Source: Streptococcus gallolyticus subsp. gallolyticus DSM 16831 (GTDB taxonomy: Bacteria; Bacillota; Bacilli; Lactobacillales; Streptococcaceae). From it: DNA of 64,000 nt. Of this stretch, positions 50,763-61,064 are shown one piece after another. The stretch lies in NCBI RefSeq assembly GCF_002000985.1, contig NZ_CP018822.1, forward strand, positions 1,878,001 through 1,942,000. Reading direction: 5' to 3'. The notes beneath the pieces were generated by a model. It saw only the letters and a program-made list of their open reading frames with translations, ran no database searches and was not told the origin of the DNA. The position numbers were made by a program, and so were the translations under genes. Position 1 is the first letter of the stretch, and each line of letters begins with the position of its first letter.

Positions 50763-53174
50763 TTATGCTTCTGGATTTGGGTTAGTCATCAGAACTTTAC
50801 GTGGTTTTGTTCCTTCGGCTGGTCCGATGACACCTGCTGCTTCCAATTCATCCATTAAACGGGTGGCACGATTAAATCCAACAGACAAACGACGTTGGAG
50901 CATTGAGGCACTTGCTTTTTGTGTTTCAAGTACCAAAGCTTTGGCATCTTCAAAGAGTGGGTCACCTTCTTGGGCGCCACCACCACCAGATTTCAAATCT
51001 GATTCAGAAACCTCACCTGGGTCAAAGTTATCATCATAATCTGCGTCAGCTTGGTCTTTAACGAAGCCAACAATGCGTTCCACATCATCATCAGAAATGA
51101 AAGAGCCTTGCAATCGAACTGGGTGATTTTCATCAATTGGTTTGAAAAGCATGTCACCACGACCGAGAAGTTTTTCAGCACCATTTTCATCCAAAATGGT
51201 ACGGCTATCTGTCCCTGATGATACGGCAAAGGCAACACGTGACGGCACATTAGCCTTAATCAAACCACTAATGACGTCAACAGACGGACGTTGTGTGGCA
51301 AGAATCATGTGAATACCCGCAGCACGCGCTTTTTGTCCTAGACGAATAATCGCATCTTCCACTTCTTTGCTGGCAACCATCATCAAGTCAGCCAACTCAT
51401 CAACAATAACTACAATCAATGGTAAAGGAATTTGTTTTTGCTCAGATTGCGCATTAAATTCTTCAACTTTAGCATTGTAGCCTGCGATATTTCGCACCCC
51501 AAAATGACTAAAGAGTTCATAACGATTTTCCATTTCATCAACCACTTTTTGAAGTGCTCTTGCAGCCTTACGTGGATTGGTTACCACAGGAATTAGCAAA
51601 TGCGGAATATCATTATAAACTGACAATTCAACCATTTTAGGATCAATCATCATGAATTTGACTTGGTCTGGGCGAGCTTTCATCAAGATGCTTGCAATAA
51701 TCCCATTAACGGCAACTGATTTACCAGAACCTGTTGAACCAGCGACAAGCAAGTGTGGCATACGAGCAAGGTCAAAAGTCCGTGCTGTCCCGTTAACAGC
51801 CTTACCAAGTGGCACTTCCAACAATTTATTAGGGTCTGTATTTGCTTGTTCCCAAAGTTCACGGAAGGTTACCGTTGCAATTTCTGAGTTAGGAACTTCG
51901 ATACCGACCAACGATTTTCCTGGAATTGGTGCCTCGATACGAACATCTTTAGCGGCAAGTGCAAGTGCCAAATCATCAGCCAAATTTGAAATGCGGTTAA
52001 CACGCACCCCAACTGCTGGTTTGACTTCGTATTTCGTAACAGACGGTCCAATCTCCGCACGTTCAACTTTGACATCAATCCCAAAGCTATTAAATGTATC
52101 TTCTAAGACTTTGATATTTCTGCGAACGAGATTTTTTTCCTTAGACTGATTTTTAGGTTTATCTGGTGCAAATAAGTCAATCGTTGGTAGTTTATAAAGA
52201 AGATTTGCTTTCGCCGTAAAATCAACTTCTAACGGTTCGCCGTCATCTTCTTCATCAAGCATAGCTTGCGCAGCTTCTTGCGACGGTGCCGAATCCATTG
52301 TCGAATAATCTTCAAGTGGCGGTTCTTCTAAGCCGTCCAAAGTGTGGTCATATGCCAAAATTTCAGGTTCAGTAGGTAAGTCATTTTCTGGAAGATTATC
52401 AAATAGCGAAGTCTCATTGTCAGTAGGATTCTCTAAAATTTCTCCTGTTTCTTGGTCAACAGTCATTTGAGCCAAGCGTTCTTCTTCCTCTTTCTGAGCT
52501 TTTTCCTGACGTTTTTGTTCAGCAAGTGCTTTTTTCTCTTCTCGTTTTAAAAAACGTTTTTGCTTTCTAATTTCGTTTTTAGCAGCCCATTCTTGGGATT
52601 TTTCTTTAAAGAATTCTACGATATCGTAAACTTCCCACGGACTCATCAAAAAGAGCCCCAAGATGATAAACAACGCCCCGATCAGAAATGTGCCAACATT
52701 TGAAAAAAGAAAGGCTACGGGTTTATAAAGAACAGCACCAAGCATTCCTCCACCGACAAACTTGCTTACTTTAAAATTGATAATGTCACCATAAAGCAAG
52801 CGAGCTGTTGTTGAAAAGACTTCCTTGTCACGATAAGCTGTCAATGAAAATAGGTAAGCATGCCATTCAAGCAACAACCCAATCATTGTCACCACAAAAC
52901 CACCGACAAGCCCTGTCTGTTTATGAAACCATTTAAATCCAATTAAATAGATAAGTACCGCAAACATTAGGAAGTAAGCCAAACTTCCCACCACGAATCT
53001 GACGATATTGTAAACTGTTATGCCAAAAATTCCTAGACGAGCAATCGCAAAGAAAAAAATAACAGCTGTCACAATTGCCAAAATAAAACGTTGCAGTGCT
53101 TTCTGTCTTTTTATTTCTGCTTTTGTTGGTCGCCGTGATTTACGACCTTTTTTTCTACTTTTTGATTTTGCCAT
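50763..53174 (-). CDS. ftsK: DNA translocase FtsK
   Basis: An 803-residue FtsK/SpoIIIE ATPase: a basic N-terminus, about four or five membrane segments (residues about 28-180), an acidic and Gln-rich linker, then the motor domain with Walker [15 protein letters not shown], Walker B-like VIVDELADL, and a C-terminal gamma winged helix ([20 protein letters not shown]) that reads KOPS-type polarity sequences. It segregates chromosome termini at division. A promoter-like TGCTATAAT ends six bases before the ATG, predicting a leaderless transcript. Confidence 0.96.
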   Translation of the reverse strand: MAKSKSRKKGRKSRRPTKAEIKRQKALQRFILAIVTAVIFFFAIARLGIFGITVYNIVRFVVGSLAYFLMFAVLIYLIGFKWFHKQTGLVGGFVVTMIGLLLEWHAYLFSLTAYRDKEVFSTTARLLYGDIINFKVSKFVGGGMLGAVLYKPVAFLFSNVGTFLIGALFIILGLFLMSPWEVYDIVEFFKEKSQEWAAKNEIRKQKRFLKREEKKALAEQKRQEKAQKEEEERLAQMTVDQETGEILENPTDNETSLFDNLPENDLPTEPEILAYDHTLDGLEEPPLEDYSTMDSAPSQEAAQAMLDEEDDGEPLEVDFTAKANLLYKLPTIDLFAPDKPKNQSKEKNLVRRNIKVLEDTFNSFGIDVKVERAEIGPSVTKYEVKPAVGVRVNRISNLADDLALALAAKDVRIEAPIPGKSLVGIEVPNSEIATVTFRELWEQANTDPNKLLEVPLGKAVNGTARTFDLARMPHLLVAGSTGSGKSVAVNGIIASILMKARPDQVKFMMIDPKMVELSVYNDIPHLLIPVVTNPRKAARALQKVVDEMENRYELFSHFGVRNIAGYNAKVEEFNAQSEQKQIPLPLIVVIVDELADLMMVASKEVEDAIIRLGQKARAAGIHMILATQRPSVDVISGLIKANVPSRVAFAVSSGTDSRTILDENGAEKLLGRGDMLFKPIDENHPVRLQGSFISDDDVERIVGFVKDQADADYDDNFDPGEVSESDLKSGGGGAQEGDPLFEDAKALVLETQKASASMLQRRLSVGFNRATRLMDELEAAGVIGPAEGTKPRKVLMTNPNPEA

Positions 53175-53180
53175 AACCTT

Positions 53181-53189
53181 ATTATAGCA
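53181..53189 (-). promoter_or_regulatory. extended -10 promoter element of ftsK
   Basis: Minus strand TGCTATAAT followed by AAGGTT and the ATG. No good -35 is visible, as is common with TGn elements. Confidence 0.55.
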
Positions 53190-53264
53190 TTTTTTAAGCT
53201 TTTAGGTTATTTCGATAAAAATATGATAAAATGGAATAACTAATATCACTTCTATTACTATAAA

Positions 53265-53328
53265 CTTGTGGATAAGTTGATTTCAAATGATGATTATGCA
53301 CACGTGTTATCACCAGAATATCCACAAG
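53265..53328. promoter_or_regulatory. pair of inverted DnaA-box-like sites
   Basis: CTTGTGGATA (53265-53274) and TATCCACAAG (53319-53328) form a perfect 10-bp inverted repeat. The first contains TGTGGATAA (53267-53275), an exact reverse DnaA box; the second contains ATATCCACA (53318-53326), one mismatch from TTATCCACA. Confidence 0.5.
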
Positions 53329-53361
53329 CTGTTGATGATTTTGAGCTGTTTAGGAGGCAAC

Positions 53362-54198
53362 ATGAAAAAATTTTGGTCTTTTGGATTAATGGTATTATGC
53401 CTAGCTAGTTTATCTGGTTGTGAAAGCATTACACGCGCTATTCGGGGTGATGATTATGTCGATGCAAAAATAGCGGCTAGTTCTTCAGAAGCTGCTGCTT
53501 CTGCTTCAGCAAGCGCCAGCGCATCCTCATCAAAAGCTTACCAAAAAGAATTAAAGAAAGCTTTGAGTGCTGACCAATCTGCCTTTCCTCAATTATCAAC
53601 AGACGTCGCAGATGACGAAGCAGAAGTTATTATGCACACTTCTATGGGAGATATTACCTTAAAACTCTTTCCAAAATACGCACCTTTGGCGGTCGAGAAT
53701 TTCCTCACACACGCCAAGGACGGTTATTATGATGGTCTGCTATTTCACCGTGTAATTTCAGATTTCATGATTCAATCAGGTGACCCTAACGGAGATGGCA
53801 CAGGTGGTCAATCTATCTGGAATGGTAAAGACAAGAGTATCGACTCAGGGAATGGATTTGTCAATGAAATTTCACCCTACCTCTATAATATTCGTGGCGC
53901 TCTTGCCATGGCAAATGCTGGTGCTGATACCAACGGTAGCCAATTTTTCATCAACCAAAATTCAGATGACCAATCAAGCCAACTCTCATCAGATAATTAT
54001 CCTCAATCGATTATTGATGCTTATGCTAACGGCGGTAACCCAAGCTTAGATAAAAACTATACTGTCTTTGGACAAGTTATTGATGGCATGGATGTAGTTG
54101 ATAAAATCGCTGTGGTTGACACTGATGACAATGATAAACCAACGACTGACGTTACCATCGCAAGCATTGAGGTCGTGAAAGACTACGATTTTGATTAA
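53362..54198 (+). CDS. cyclophilin-type peptidyl-prolyl isomerase lipoprotein
   Basis: A 278-residue surface lipoprotein: signal peptide with lipobox LSGC (Cys about residue 20), an Ala/Ser-rich linker and a cyclophilin domain (LLFHRVISDFMIQSGDPNGD; GALAMANAGADTNGSQFFI). It should fold secreted proteins at the membrane outer face, as the SlrA-type lipoproteins of streptococci do. ATG 53362 follows AGGAGGCAAC; the frame extends upstream to 53287 but without support. Confidence 0.93.
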   Translation: MKKFWSFGLMVLCLASLSGCESITRAIRGDDYVDAKIAASSSEAAASASASASASSSKAYQKELKKALSADQSAFPQLSTDVADDEAEVIMHTSMGDITLKLFPKYAPLAVENFLTHAKDGYYDGLLFHRVISDFMIQSGDPNGDGTGGQSIWNGKDKSIDSGNGFVNEISPYLYNIRGALAMANAGADTNGSQFFINQNSDDQSSQLSSDNYPQSIIDAYANGGNPSLDKNYTVFGQVIDGMDVVDKIAVVDTDDNDKPTTDVTIASIEVVKDYDFD

Positions 54199-54219
54199 TG
54201 AATTGATCCTCAAATAATT

Positions 54220-54255
54220 AAAAAATCAAGCTAGGATAGCCTGCCTTGGTTTTTT
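54220..54255 (+). terminator. terminator after the cyclophilin gene
   Basis: AAAAATCAAG / CTTGGTTTTT outer arms with an AGG/CCT inner pair, followed by a T-run. Confidence 0.7.
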
Positions 54256-54321
54256 GCTTGCCTTTTTATTAAAATCATTCCGCTAAAACGCCAAATCTCC
54301 CAAGAAAAACAGATTTTTTGC

Positions 54322-54327
54322 TATAAT
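54322..54327 (+). promoter_or_regulatory. -10 element of the sloR-like gene
   Basis: TGCTATAAT, an extended -10, 24 bp before the ATG; the leader is short with a weak AAAGCGAG ribosome site. Confidence 0.55.
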
Positions 54328-54350
54328 ATAAGAACAGAAAGCGAGACGAT

Positions 54351-55001
54351 ATGACGCCAAATAAAGAAGATTACTTAAAATGTATTCATGAACTTGGAGA
54401 AACCAGAACTAAAATCACGAACAAACGCATTGCTGAATTAATGAAAGTATCTGCGCCAGCTGTTTCTGAAATGGTCAAAAAAATGATTGCCGAGGACCTC
54501 ATTGTCAAAGATAAAGAGCTTGGCTACTACCTGACCAAAAAAGGATTGCTTTTGGTTTCAGAACTTTACCGAAAACACCGTTTGATAGAAGTTTTTCTAG
54601 CCAACCATCTTCATTACAATGCTGATGAAATTCACCAAGAAGCTGAAGTTTTAGAACACACGGTTTCTACCATTTTTATCGATCGTTTGGAAGAAAATCT
54701 TAATTTTCCCGCATTTTGTCCGCACGGTGGAACAATTCCAAAAAAGGGTGACTTTTTAGTAGAAATTCATCATCAAACGCTCAGTCAAATTGAAACATTG
54801 GGTACTTACAAAATCAGTCGCACGCACGACGAAGCTCATTTACTAAACTACCTTGAAGAACATGAGTTGGCTATCAATGATTTTGTCGAGTTGGTAAAAG
54901 TCGATGACTATGCCAAAACGCACACACTCGCCTACCACTCACGACAACTGGTTATCCCAGAAAGAATTGCCGAACAAATTTATGTTGAAAAAGTTGACTA
55001 A
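54351..55001 (+). CDS. sloR: DtxR/MntR-family metalloregulator, SloR-like
   Basis: A 216-residue metal-dependent repressor: N-terminal helix-turn-helix (residues about 1-60, RIAELMKVSAPAVSEMVKKM), a dimerisation and metal-binding domain (about 61-140, with HRLIEVFL and EAEVLEHTVS) and a C-terminal FeoA/SH3-like domain. Streptococcal members (SloR, ScaR, MtsR) repress manganese/iron uptake. No transporter operon is adjacent, so it acts in trans. It converges with mtnN. Confidence 0.92.
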   Translation: MTPNKEDYLKCIHELGETRTKITNKRIAELMKVSAPAVSEMVKKMIAEDLIVKDKELGYYLTKKGLLLVSELYRKHRLIEVFLANHLHYNADEIHQEAEVLEHTVSTIFIDRLEENLNFPAFCPHGGTIPKKGDFLVEIHHQTLSQIETLGTYKISRTHDEAHLLNYLEEHELAINDFVELVKVDDYAKTHTLAYHSRQLVIPERIAEQIYVEKVD

Positions 55002-55009
55002 GTGATGAA

Positions 55010-55044
55010 AAAATATCCTGAGATGAATTATCTCAGGATATTTT
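55010..55044. terminator. bidirectional terminator between sloR-like gene and mtnN
   Basis: AAAATATCCTGAGAT / ATCTCAGGATATTTT perfect 15-bp arms with a 5-base loop, abutting the mtnN stop. Confidence 0.92.
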
Positions 55045-55045
55045 A

Positions 55046-55738
55046 TTATGCTAATTTTTCTAAAAATGCCATTAAAATTTTGGCAGATTGTTTACCAGCT
55101 TCGATGATAAATTCATCAAATGTAATATTGGCATCATGGGCTGCTGTGTCAGACATGGCACGAACAACGATAAATGGTTTGTTCAAACTGTGGGCAGCTT
55201 GCGCAATCGCAGCACCTTCCATTTCAACAGCTTGAACTTTTGGAAATGCTGCTTTAATGGCATCAATTTTATCTTGCCCAGCGATAAAAGAATCTCCAGT
55301 TGCAATCAAACCAATTTTACTAGCAACGTTAGCTTCATTTAAAACTTGTTCAAAAGTGTCAATAAAGCCTTTGTCTGATTCAAAATAAAGTGGTTGACCT
55401 GCCATTTGACCATAGTCATAGCCAAATGCTGTTACATCAACGTCATGGTAAACTAATTTATCGGCAACGACAACATCACCAATATTTAAACCCGTAGCAA
55501 CAGCACCAGCTGACCCTGTGTTAATAAGAGCATCAACACCAAAATGATCGGCAAGAACAGCTACAGACATCGCTGACATCACCTTTCCAACACCTGATTG
55601 GACAAGAACAACATCATGATTTCCAAGTTTACCTTCATAATAAGTATTCCCTAGAACTTGATGTTCAATTTTGTTTTCCAAATGTTCCACAAGAAGCTTT
55701 AATTCCTGCTCCATTGCTGCAATAATTCCAATTTTCAT
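55046..55738 (-). CDS. mtnN: 5'-methylthioadenosine/S-adenosylhomocysteine nucleosidase
   Basis: A 230-residue nucleosidase (Pfs) with MKIGIIAAMEQELKLL at the N-terminus, the NTGSAGAVATGLNIGDVVV phosphorylase-fold motif and catalytic Glu/Asp in VEMEGAAIAQ and RAMSDTA. It recycles SAH and MTA, feeding the methyl cycle and AI-2 synthesis. An in-frame GTG at 55741 precedes the ATG. Last gene of glmU-nudix-macP-mtnN. Confidence 0.97.
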   Translation of the reverse strand: MKIGIIAAMEQELKLLVEHLENKIEHQVLGNTYYEGKLGNHDVVLVQSGVGKVMSAMSVAVLADHFGVDALINTGSAGAVATGLNIGDVVVADKLVYHDVDVTAFGYDYGQMAGQPLYFESDKGFIDTFEQVLNEANVASKIGLIATGDSFIAGQDKIDAIKAAFPKVQAVEMEGAAIAQAAHSLNKPFIVVRAMSDTAAHDANITFDEFIIEAGKQSAKILMAFLEKLA

Positions 55739-55821
55739 CACAAAAATACAAGAGTTTTCAACTAAGATGATTCTCCAAGTTAGTTTTCTAACTCTTGCTT
55801 ACTCCTTCTTAACTTTTTTAA

Positions 55822-56151
55822 TTAGAGATTAAACACCGCGAAAAAGAGTGCAATCAATAAAACAATAACCACAAACATGATTAGATTAAGTTTTCGTTGA
55901 AACTTGCTACGTTTAGCATTTTCAATGCGACGACTTTTATAAACGTATTGGTCTTTTTTCTTACGATCTTTCCATTTATCCAGAAATCCTTGGGTTTCTT
56001 CTTCCTCTTTTTCATATGGCACAATGGTGTCATAAAGGTCTGTACGGATAACTTTTGTCTCCTCGTCATCTTCTAGATACTGGTCATCATAAAAAATTTC
56101 ACCACGGTTAGCACGTTCGATTATCTCGTCTGTTAAAAGTGGTTTTCCCAT
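55822..56151 (-). CDS. macP: cell-division/PBP-activating protein MacP
   Basis: A 109-residue protein beginning MGKPLLTDEIIERANRGE, with a charged middle and a single C-terminal membrane segment (about residues 86-107). Sequence start, topology and location between the Nudix gene and mtnN match pneumococcal MacP, a midcell protein required for PBP2a function and phosphorylated by StkP. The stop of the Nudix gene is only a few bases upstream. Confidence 0.88.
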   Translation of the reverse strand: MGKPLLTDEIIERANRGEIFYDDQYLEDDEETKVIRTDLYDTIVPYEKEEEETQGFLDKWKDRKKKDQYVYKSRRIENAKRSKFQRKLNLIMFVVIVLLIALFFAVFNL

Positions 56152-56156
56152 TTTGT

Positions 56157-56705
56157 CTATCCTCCAAAATGCAGAGCATAATATTGAAGGGCTATGATTG
56201 TTTTAGCATCTTCAATAGCTCCAGATTTCACCAAATCCATACATTCTTGATAGGTTAATTCAAGAATTTCTAAGACTTCGTCATCATCTTGCGGACGTGG
56301 ATTTGGCACTTTTTGCAAATGAGTTGCTTGATATAGCTTAATTTTTTCATTGCAAAAACCAATAGCAGTATAAAACTCATGAATTTGTTTTAAATCGCCA
56401 GAGTATCCTGTTTCCTCTTCTAATTCACGCGCAGCGGCATCTTGTTCAGAGCCGTTTTCACCAATTTCGAGTTTGCCTGCTGGAATTTCGTAAGAAATTT
56501 TTTCGATTGCCTTGCGATATTGCTTAACCAGAATAATTTTATTCTCATCAGTCACCGCTAAAACAGCAACAGCTCCTCGGTGAAAAATGAGTTCTCGTTT
56601 AGCTTGACCTAAATCATTTGGTAATTCGACATCGTCAACAACAACTTTAAAAATGTGCCCATCAAAAATCTCTGTTCGTTTGAGCGTTTTTTCTTCAAAA
56701 TCCAT
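56157..56705 (-). CDS. nudF: Nudix hydrolase, ADP-ribose pyrophosphatase
   Basis: A 182-residue Nudix protein; the box spans roughly residues 76-98 with the conserved GE-x6-AARELEEETGY pattern. NudF-type enzymes hydrolyse ADP-ribose to AMP and ribose 5-phosphate. ATG 56705 is used; ATG 56714 in the same frame is also possible. Lies between glmU and macP, the usual streptococcal order. Confidence 0.93.
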   Translation of the reverse strand: MDFEEKTLKRTEIFDGHIFKVVVDDVELPNDLGQAKRELIFHRGAVAVLAVTDENKIILVKQYRKAIEKISYEIPAGKLEIGENGSEQDAAARELEEETGYSGDLKQIHEFYTAIGFCNEKIKLYQATHLQKVPNPRPQDDDEVLEILELTYQECMDLVKSGAIEDAKTIIALQYYALHFGG

Positions 56706-56910
56706 ACTAAGCATTCTCCCTAAAAATATTTCCAAATTAAATTTTACTACAAAATAGCAAGAAATGCCATTCTTACACGGTTAATTGCCATAATGTCTCT
56801 AAAAAATCATAAAAAAGAGATCAAATCAAGTTAATGCTGTCCCCTGAATATAAGCAAAAATTGCCCATGTTTAGAGTACAGCTTAATGATTTAAACCTCC
56901 TAAAATATGC

Positions 56911-58338
<1,428 letters not shown>

Positions 58339-58436
58339 TTACATTCCTTTATTTTTCTCACACAAGCTACTCCATTATATCACATTTACTTATTTTGAGC
58401 TTAATTTTATGGCAATCAAGGTGCACATTCTAACCA

Positions 58437-59399
58437 TTACAAGCTGTTAACGGCTGCATCCAAGACTTCCATAACGGCACGGCTATGCTCAAGCGCCAGT
58501 TTTGTAGCCGTCATGTCCTCTTGCTCGATAATGGCTTGGAAAGCAACAAATTCATCGTGCATACGGTGATTTAGGGTATTTTCATTAATCATTGTCATGC
58601 TTTGATTATTCAAGCTTAAAGCTAATTCTGGCAAGGTATTCGTAGCGCCAATAATAGCAATTGAGCCTTTATTGCCTTGAATCGTTGATTTAATCTCTGC
58701 TGCACAATCTTTGGCACCAATACAAGCAGCTTTAAAGTGACCATAATCCATGATTAGGATACCTGAGGTATCCACACCACGTTCCATATTTGCCAAATAC
58801 TGTACTTTTTCAGGTTTACCAAATAAGCCAATTACCAAATGAATGTTGTAAATATTAAGGTCACGCAGTGCTCCGCCACCTTTTTCTGGGTCAAAGGCAG
58901 GCGCAATCTCGCCACGTTTGAAGGCGTCGTAACGTGAAGAATACTGTGAATAATTACATTCAACGATTTTGATATCACCAAGCTTAGCCAGATTGCCTTT
59001 AATAGCTGCAAAATTGCCAAGGTACTGATTGGTAATAGCTTCTAACAAAATACGATTGTTCTGCTCTGCTATTTTTGCCAAGTCTTCAAATTCTGCTAAA
59101 GTCAATGTAAATGGCTTTTCACAAATGACGTGTTTCCCAGCAAGAAGTGCTTTTTTAGCATAATCATAGTGCAAGTGGTTTGGAAGTGCCACATAAACGG
59201 TGTCAACGTCTGGATTTGCCAAAATGCTATCATAATCGCTACTTGCTTGAGAAATGCCGTAAATTTCAGCGAGTTTTTGTGCTTTTTCAAGACTTCGTGG
59301 TGTTGATAAAATAGCACTTAACTCAATGCCATTGATTTCTTTTAAAACCGGTAACACTTCGTCAACAATTTTTCCTGTTCCTAAAATGGCTAATTTCAT
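58437..59399 (-). CDS. Gfo/Idh/MocA-family oxidoreductase
   Basis: A 320-residue NAD(P)-dependent oxidoreductase with N-terminal Rossmann motif AILGTGKIVDEV and the family signature CEKPFTLTLAEFEDL (catalytic Lys in EKP). Members act on sugars or inositol derivatives. It stands alone with a good ribosome site (AGGAGGAAATTC); the neighbour downstream is glmU and upstream an ASCH gene. Substrate unknown. Confidence 0.92.
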   Translation of the reverse strand: MKLAILGTGKIVDEVLPVLKEINGIELSAILSTPRSLEKAQKLAEIYGISQASSDYDSILANPDVDTVYVALPNHLHYDYAKKALLAGKHVICEKPFTLTLAEFEDLAKIAEQNNRILLEAITNQYLGNFAAIKGNLAKLGDIKIVECNYSQYSSRYDAFKRGEIAPAFDPEKGGGALRDLNIYNIHLVIGLFGKPEKVQYLANMERGVDTSGILIMDYGHFKAACIGAKDCAAEIKSTIQGNKGSIAIIGATNTLPELALSLNNQSMTMINENTLNHRMHDEFVAFQAIIEQEDMTATKLALEHSRAVMEVLDAAVNSL

Positions 59400-59422
59400 G
59401 AATTTCCTCCTATCGTATCTTG

Positions 59423-59866
59423 CTAAACTGTGGGATAAACCACTTCAAATTCTTCTAAAACGATTAAGCTTTCTGGTGTGAATGTCAACCCACATTCTTT
59501 AAAATAGGGTTTGAAAAATGCTTCGTGAACATCTCGCCAGTAAGCAAGCGATTTGTCACCCTCACCTTCTTTGAAAGCATGCTTCTCCGAGACTTCCTTA
59601 AAAGGTACAACAGAGACTTTTTTAATCTGAATAATGCAAACTGCTTGGTCTTTGCTATCTAAAATCACATCATAAGACCCAACTTCAGGTAGCGGGTCAT
59701 TATCAACAGCATATAAGTCATAAGCTGATGCCGTCGCCGTTTTTGTGCCCTCAAGGACTAGCTTCGCTAACAAATCAGCTTCTAGCCCAAATTGCCAAGC
59801 GTCAATGTCATCTCCGATTAAAGGATTGATTTTCTTATACTTGTTCCAAAGTTCTTGTGCGTTCAT
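59423..59866 (-). CDS. ASCH domain protein
   Basis: A 147-residue ASCH-fold protein: W-x-F-G (DAWQFGLEADLLAKLVLEGT), KTATASAYDLY, and LAYWRDVHEAFFKPYFKECG match the bacterial ASCH group related to PUA domains, suspected of RNA or modified-nucleoside binding. AGGAGATAACC precedes the ATG. Function unproven. Confidence 0.88.
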   Translation of the reverse strand: MNAQELWNKYKKINPLIGDDIDAWQFGLEADLLAKLVLEGTKTATASAYDLYAVDNDPLPEVGSYDVILDSKDQAVCIIQIKKVSVVPFKEVSEKHAFKEGEGDKSLAYWRDVHEAFFKPYFKECGLTFTPESLIVLEEFEVVYPTV

Positions 59867-60064
59867 GGTTATCTCCTATTCTTTTCTGTCTTACTTCTTC
59901 CTACAATCCGTTTGACAGAATTTCCCACTATGGTTTTCTCCTCTTCATTTTGAAGCCTCCCTTTCATTGTTCTACCTTTGAAGCAATGCCGAATTGTTTA
60001 TCTACCCGTTGCTAAAATCTCGTTTCTAAATATGCTATTTACTACGCTTGCAAATAACCGATAA

Positions 60065-60763
60065 CTACTTCAAACTCCAGCCGCCGTCGATTTTGATGAT
60101 TTCGCCTTGCATGGAGCTTGCTTTGCCTGATGCTAAAAATTCTGTCAAATCAGCGATTTCTTCGGGATTACTCCAACGTCCGATTGGTGTTTCTTGGGCT
60201 ACCCAGTCAGCTAATCCTCCAGGTTCAAAATCGCTAGCTGTCATGGCTGTCTTAACCGCACCTGGTGCGATACCAAAAATTTGAATCTTATCCTTAGCAT
60301 AGTCAAGTGCCAGCTGGCGCGTGAAGCCTGCAAGAGCGTGTTTACTAGCGGTGTAAGCTGCTCCGCCACCACCTGCGATAAATGACGCAATTGAGCACAT
60401 GTTGATGATGATACCAGATTTTCGTTCCACCATTTTGGCTAAATAGTGGCGTGTAATTTTGACTGTCGCAAAGAAATTGGTCTGAAAAACACGTTCCAAT
60501 TCGTCGTCTGATACTTCAAGCAAAGGCTTGTAAGCGTCGAGAATTCCAGCGGTGTTACACAAAATATCCACGTCCTGAACAGAATCGTACAGCGCAGCTA
60601 AATCCGTCGTCAAGTCCAACTGCAAGAAATGAAAGTTGTCATCTTGAATCTGAGGCGCTTGCGATTTGTCAACGCCATATACCGCGCAGCCATTTTTCAA
60701 AAAAAGTCGTGCTTGTGCGAGTCCAATGCCAGAACTAACGCCTGTGATGAGAACTTTAGTCAT
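60065..60763 (-). CDS. SDR-family oxidoreductase
   Basis: A 232-residue short-chain dehydrogenase: cofactor motif TGVSSGIGLAQ, catalytic Tyr-x-x-x-Lys in YTASKHALAG with Ser in MCSIASF, and C-terminal GEIIKIDGGWSLK as in FabG-like enzymes. ATG 60763 lies inside the 3' end of the DUF2829 gene (8-bp overlap), so the pair is coupled. Substrate unknown. Confidence 0.92.
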   Translation of the reverse strand: MTKVLITGVSSGIGLAQARLFLKNGCAVYGVDKSQAPQIQDDNFHFLQLDLTTDLAALYDSVQDVDILCNTAGILDAYKPLLEVSDDELERVFQTNFFATVKITRHYLAKMVERKSGIIINMCSIASFIAGGGGAAYTASKHALAGFTRQLALDYAKDKIQIFGIAPGAVKTAMTASDFEPGGLADWVAQETPIGRWSNPEEIADLTEFLASGKASSMQGEIIKIDGGWSLK

Positions 60764-60992
60764 GGACTTCAACCCAATCAGTTGCTAGAACGTCACATGG
60801 GGTCGGCGACCACATGGAAAAGCCTTCACCGTCACCTGAAACGTTGATGAGAAAATACGGTGTCACTGGTAATACCACGCCATTTTGCTCAAGCGTGTCA
60901 AATAGCTGAACGTAATTTTCAGCGCCACCCCAGCCTGTGCGGACATATTTTTTCTTAGCCTTTAAACCAGGCAAAATTTCTTCAAAAGTCAT
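60756..60992 (-). CDS. DUF2829 (Tad2-like) small protein
   Basis: A 78-residue protein with the DUF2829 pattern: MTFEEILPGLKAKKKYVRTG, a W-x-G turn, PYFLI and a terminal WSPTPCDVLATDWVEV. This family includes Tad2, a phage protein that sequesters the Thoeris signal. Here it is chromosomal, with a good ribosome site (AAGGAGAAAG), and coupled to an SDR gene. No phage genes surround it, so anti-defence function is uncertain; it may bind a nucleotide-like ligand. Confidence 0.82.
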   Translation of the reverse strand: MTFEEILPGLKAKKKYVRTGWGGAENYVQLFDTLEQNGVVLPVTPYFLINVSGDGEGFSMWSPTPCDVLATDWVEVHD

Positions 60993-61025
60993 TTCTTTCT
61001 CCTTGATTTTACTAAGTCTAGTATA

Positions 61026-61051
61026 TCAAAAAACGAGCTCGTAAGCTCGTT
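61026..61051 (-). terminator. terminator after the PadR-operon membrane protein
   Basis: Minus strand AACGAGCT / AGCTCGTT arms with TACG tetraloop, followed by TTTTG. Confidence 0.85.
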
Positions 61052-61064
61052 GCAATTGATAAAA

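Noticed and set aside
51652..52149. 165-codon antisense frame within ftsK
   Set aside because: Opposite the conserved FtsK motor domain; no ribosome site and no family resemblance.
53287..53361. N-terminal extension of the cyclophilin lipoprotein
   Set aside because: AGGAGG lies directly before ATG 53362, and the signal peptide with lipobox starts there; the extension would block lipoprotein export.
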